A stretch of DNA of 64,000 nt from Scalesia atractyloides (Eukaryota; Streptophyta; Magnoliopsida; Asterales; Asteraceae), in assembly GCA_947069175.1 (NCBI GenBank), contig CAMTDV010000002.1, forward strand, positions 6,737,054-6,801,053. Direction: 5' to 3'. Positions 61,510 through 64,000 of the stretch are shown piece after piece; position 1 is the first letter of the stretch, and every line of letters begins with the position of its first letter. A program made the position numbers and the translations under genes. The notes under the pieces were generated by a model, which saw nothing but the letters and a program-made list of their open reading frames with translations, was not told the origin of the DNA and did no database searches.

Positions 61510-61780
61510 ACTTCTAAAGCAAATGAAAAATATATAGATAACAGTTCAATCATGAGACTACATTTTAGAATTTATAGTAATGATCAGTTTTAAGTTTATA
61601 TATGTATATTAGTGTCACCAGTAAGATTTATGTATCATCATCAAATATAATATAAATAATCATATGAAGAATCATACCTTTATTAGTAGAGATAGTTGCA
61701 TAATTATTGGGTTGCTTTCTCAACCTGCGAGATTGAATTAGGTTGGAAAATAATGCACATCAAAGGCAAGGAAAAAGGGA
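59000..61780. other. Decayed 5' (gag-side) part of the Copia element
   Basis: No readable gag. Contains an (AAT)n microsatellite (60678-60752) and a (TA)n run (61464-61506). ORFs are short and featureless. Confidence 0.45.
60678..60752. repeat. (AAT)n microsatellite
   Basis: About 24 uninterrupted aat/ata units, preceded by a few aac units. Confidence 0.95.
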
Positions 61781-62049
61781 TGTGAAACAACGGTCTATTA
61801 GCCACTAATATATATGTATATAAACATGAGAGCTAGACTATGAAATCATGTAGAGAATAGAACATGGAGAATTCTTATACATTGATCTAACATCATATAC
61901 AAATGCCATTATACATAGGCACTCACATTAGTACAATAGTAAATAAGACAAAGGAGTTATACGTGTGGAAAGTCACTACATAATGGATGCATTCATAGAT
62001 AGGGGTTATACATGTGAAAAGTCACAACATAATAGATACATTCATAACA

Positions 62050-62428
62050 TTAATAATATATATTATAGTTCAAAAATCATTATTCTAGAATTCTAGTTAT
62101 CTCTATATTTGGACTAGAACAATAATTATCAAGCTATATTTTTAGATTAACTTAATAATATTTATTATAGTTCAAAAATCATTATTCTAGAATTCTAGTT
62201 ATCTTTATCATTTGCATGTTGACCCATATTTATACCAGATGTCACCCTTATAAGTAGGGGTGTGTATGAGTTGTTTTGGTTCGGCTTTTACCATTAACCA
62301 TAATTATAACCGTTAAATCCTTAATATGTCACCCTTATAAGTAAGCGTGTGCATGGGTTGCTATGGTTGTTAGGTAAACTAAGTATGTGTTTTAATATAA
62401 TGCATCTAAATTGCTTGTTTGAAATGGA
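62050..62428. other. Spacer with duplicated flank
   Basis: ttattatagttcaaaaatca...ttctagttatct occurs twice (62053-62105 and 62161-62210). The phrase atatttggactagaacaataattat also occurs left of the Copia element at 55945. The block therefore looks copied around the insertion. Confidence 0.6.
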
Positions 62429-62652
62429 TACAAATCTGTTTGATAGTAGATGTACGATTGATGTGTTCAAAGGTGATCAGTTATCATGTTTTTACATCTG
62501 GTGTGTTATATATGCTATAACACATCATGAAGAACCTAATATTATGTTTGATAGTAGATGTACCATTGGTATGTTCAAAGGTGATCAGTTATAATGTTTT
62601 TATTTTGGTGTGTTATATACATTATAACATGTCATGAAGAACCCAATATTTA
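62429..62652. repeat. Diverged tandem duplication, about 115-bp unit
   Basis: gtttgatagtagatgta(c)...aaaggtgatcagttat ... aagaac(c)taatatt occurs twice (about 62429-62543 and 62547-62652). Followed by taaaacacaacgtgaa(t/g)aaa repeats to 62920. Confidence 0.8.
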
Positions 62653-63114
62653 TAAAACATAATTTCTAGAAAAAAATACAAAAAAATGTCATTCGTGAAT
62701 CATAAACTGGTATAACACATCTGAAACCAATAACTGACAAAACACAACATCAAGAATTATAAAGATATGTCCTTAAAAACCTAAACTGCTATAACACATT
62801 GTGAATGAACCTGTAACTAATAAAACACAACGTGAATAAATTGTTCATGAATGATCAAATAGCGTGTTACGCGTGACTAATAAAACACAACGTGAAGAAA
62901 TTGTTCATGAATCGATCTTTGTAATTAAAAGTAACTGTAGGTTTTGAATTGATATGAAATATTTTGTTTTCTTAAAAATCCATTTTTTTGTTTATGATAT
63001 AAATCTTCTATAAATAAGATAATTATTTAATTACCTTTATGCCATTTAGTAAAAAAACCATATATGCCTCATGTCACAGTGAGTTCGCTTCCTACACTTT
63101 GTAGCCAATTCCAG

Positions 63115-63120
63115 CTATAT

Positions 63121-63182
<62 letters not shown>
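63115..63182. repeat. (TA)n microsatellite
   Basis: Nearly uninterrupted (TA)n; the left border of the MITE-like element at 63183. Confidence 0.95.
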
Positions 63183-63186
<4 letters not shown>

Positions 63187-63450
63187 AGGTGTAATGTACA
63201 ATATGCCTTATCGTACGAGCGTACGAGATTTTAAGATCGCACATTATAAACTTCAATTGCATGTTACAATAAAAAAGTCGCATGGTGTATAAACTTCAAA
63301 ATCGCATGTTCTTTATATAAAAAAATCGCAAGTTGAAGCAAAAAATCCGTATGTTGTATAAAATAAGAAATCAATGTTGTGAAAAAACTCGCATGCTGTA
63401 ACTCAATCTCGTACGTACCGTACGTTAACACAAATTGTACGATAACCAAC

Positions 63451-63452
<2 letters not shown>
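63183..63452. mobile_element. MITE-like element between two (TA)n runs
   Basis: Imperfect inverted ends: left ttatcgtacgagcgtacgag, right (reversed) ttatcgtacaatttg...gtacgtacgag. The interior has repeated aa(a)tcgcatgtt phrases. Flanked by (TA)n on both sides. Confidence 0.55.
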
Positions 63453-63486
<34 letters not shown>

Positions 63487-63490
<4 letters not shown>

Positions 63491-63970
63491 TAGAGTTCAA
63501 ATGAGAAGAAAAATTTTGTAAGCATAAAAAGAATAACTTTTAAACCAATAGAAATTCTTCATTTACTTCATTTAATATGTGTATTTAATGTTATGAAAAA
63601 GGACATATATGTAAATCTATAATTGTCATTAATTAGCTAATTTATTAAACTTTTAACTCATTTTTTCATATACTCTTTCAAGATAAAATAATTTATGGTG
63701 TAGGACAATTTTCGACATATGTAGGATAAATTTTAGTATGTGTAGGATAAATTTTGAAATGTGTATAGTAAATTTACATGTATGTAAAGTGAATTCTGGT
63801 AAATATAAGACATATGTAGGATAAATTTTGAAATGTGTAAGATAAAATGTTTTTACTTTAAATGAGAGATAACATAATTAACGAGAGGAGTTATAAACTA
63901 TTTAATATTTTACCATTATGCCCTTTCTTCTTTTCTTCTCACATTAAATTTCTTCTCAAATGAACCTTCC
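63487..63970. mobile_element. Second MITE-like element between (TA)n runs
   Basis: Inverted ends agttcaaatgagaagaaaaattt and (reversed) ggttcatttgagaagaaattt. (TA)n at 63453-63486 and 63971-63985. The interior has tgtgtaggataaattttgaaa units (63690-63850). No ORF. Confidence 0.6.
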
Positions 63971-64000
63971 TATATATATATATATCAAAACTATCCTCTT

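Larger units (their letters stand above)
55998..62049 (-). mobile_element. Decayed Ty1/Copia element, minus strand
   Basis: LTRs of about 270 bp at 55998-56267 and 61781-62049 share TGTGAAACAACGG at one end and ATTCATAACA at the other, plus the duplicated phrase gtggaaagtcac(t/a)acataat. On the minus strand the polypurine tract caagggtgag precedes the 3' LTR (55998-56267). The sequence next to it carries the gaggttttgtcccatta and caaggtttttaatgag phrases typical of Copia 3' ends. Order on minus is integrase, then RT, then 3' LTR. Highly decayed. No target duplication. Confidence 0.8.

Noticed and set aside
63092..63500. Two ORFs with IYIYIY repeats
   Set aside because: Translations of (TA)n microsatellites.

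Overview
This is a plant nuclear window. Spliceosomal introns, an NSN1-type GTPase gene and plant transposon families show this. The style of the repeats (GRF-type zinc-finger genes, LTRs opening TGTCACACCCC, MULE ends) looks like Asteraceae, but that is an impression and not proven. Only one host gene is intact: a nine-exon nucleostemin-like GTPase (NSN1) on the minus strand, 457-6534. A short GRF zinc-finger gene inside a Mutator-like element is also open. Everything else I can identify is transposable-element sequence, gene fragments, simple repeats or decayed spacer.

Layout. 0-6.6 kb: NSN1, with hAT-type insertions and two tandem duplications in its introns. 6.7-7.6 kb: a non-autonomous MULE. 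8.7-18.6 kb: a four-level nested stack. A small MITE holds an LTR-type element (TSD TTCTA), which holds a 6.1 kb MULE (9-bp TSD ATTTTGTAA), which holds a solo LTR (TSD CAATA). 18.65-20.54 kb: a further LTR-type insertion (TSD ATTCA). 21-30 kb: MITEs, SINE-like pieces, a stray copy of the NSN1 promoter plus exon 1 (22.2 kb) and a DUF247/UPF0481 gene fragment (24.7 kb). 30.3-47.1 kb: an old Ty1/Copia element split by a young gag-only LTR retrotransposon (36315-46545, TSD TTTCT), whose 5' LTR is itself split by a solo LTR of the same family (TSD GTCTA). 47-56 kb: MITEs and decayed repeats. 56.0-62.05 kb: a second decayed Copia element on the minus strand. 62-64 kb: repeats and two MITE-like elements lying between (TA)n runs.

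The most unusual structure is in the LTRs of the gag-only family. Each of the four LTR copies carries a regular array, about 170 bp apart, of three or four tRNA-like modules in sense orientation, plus one tRNA-like module in antisense near its 5' end. The sense modules share a GGTTAGACAC-type leader, a 10-12 bp hairpin where a tRNA D-arm/A-box would be, and usually a B-box-like GGTTCGA core. The hairpin differs in sequence between modules while the pairing is kept. This resembles Cassandra elements, which carry 5S rRNA promoters in their LTRs, but with tRNA-type modules.

How the genes work together: NSN1 acts in nucleolar ribosome biogenesis, and its promoter carries a telo-box typical of that class. 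The MULE encoded a transposase, now lacking its catalytic core, on one strand and a small GRF zinc-finger protein on the other. The gag-only retrotransposon would depend on enzymes supplied in trans.
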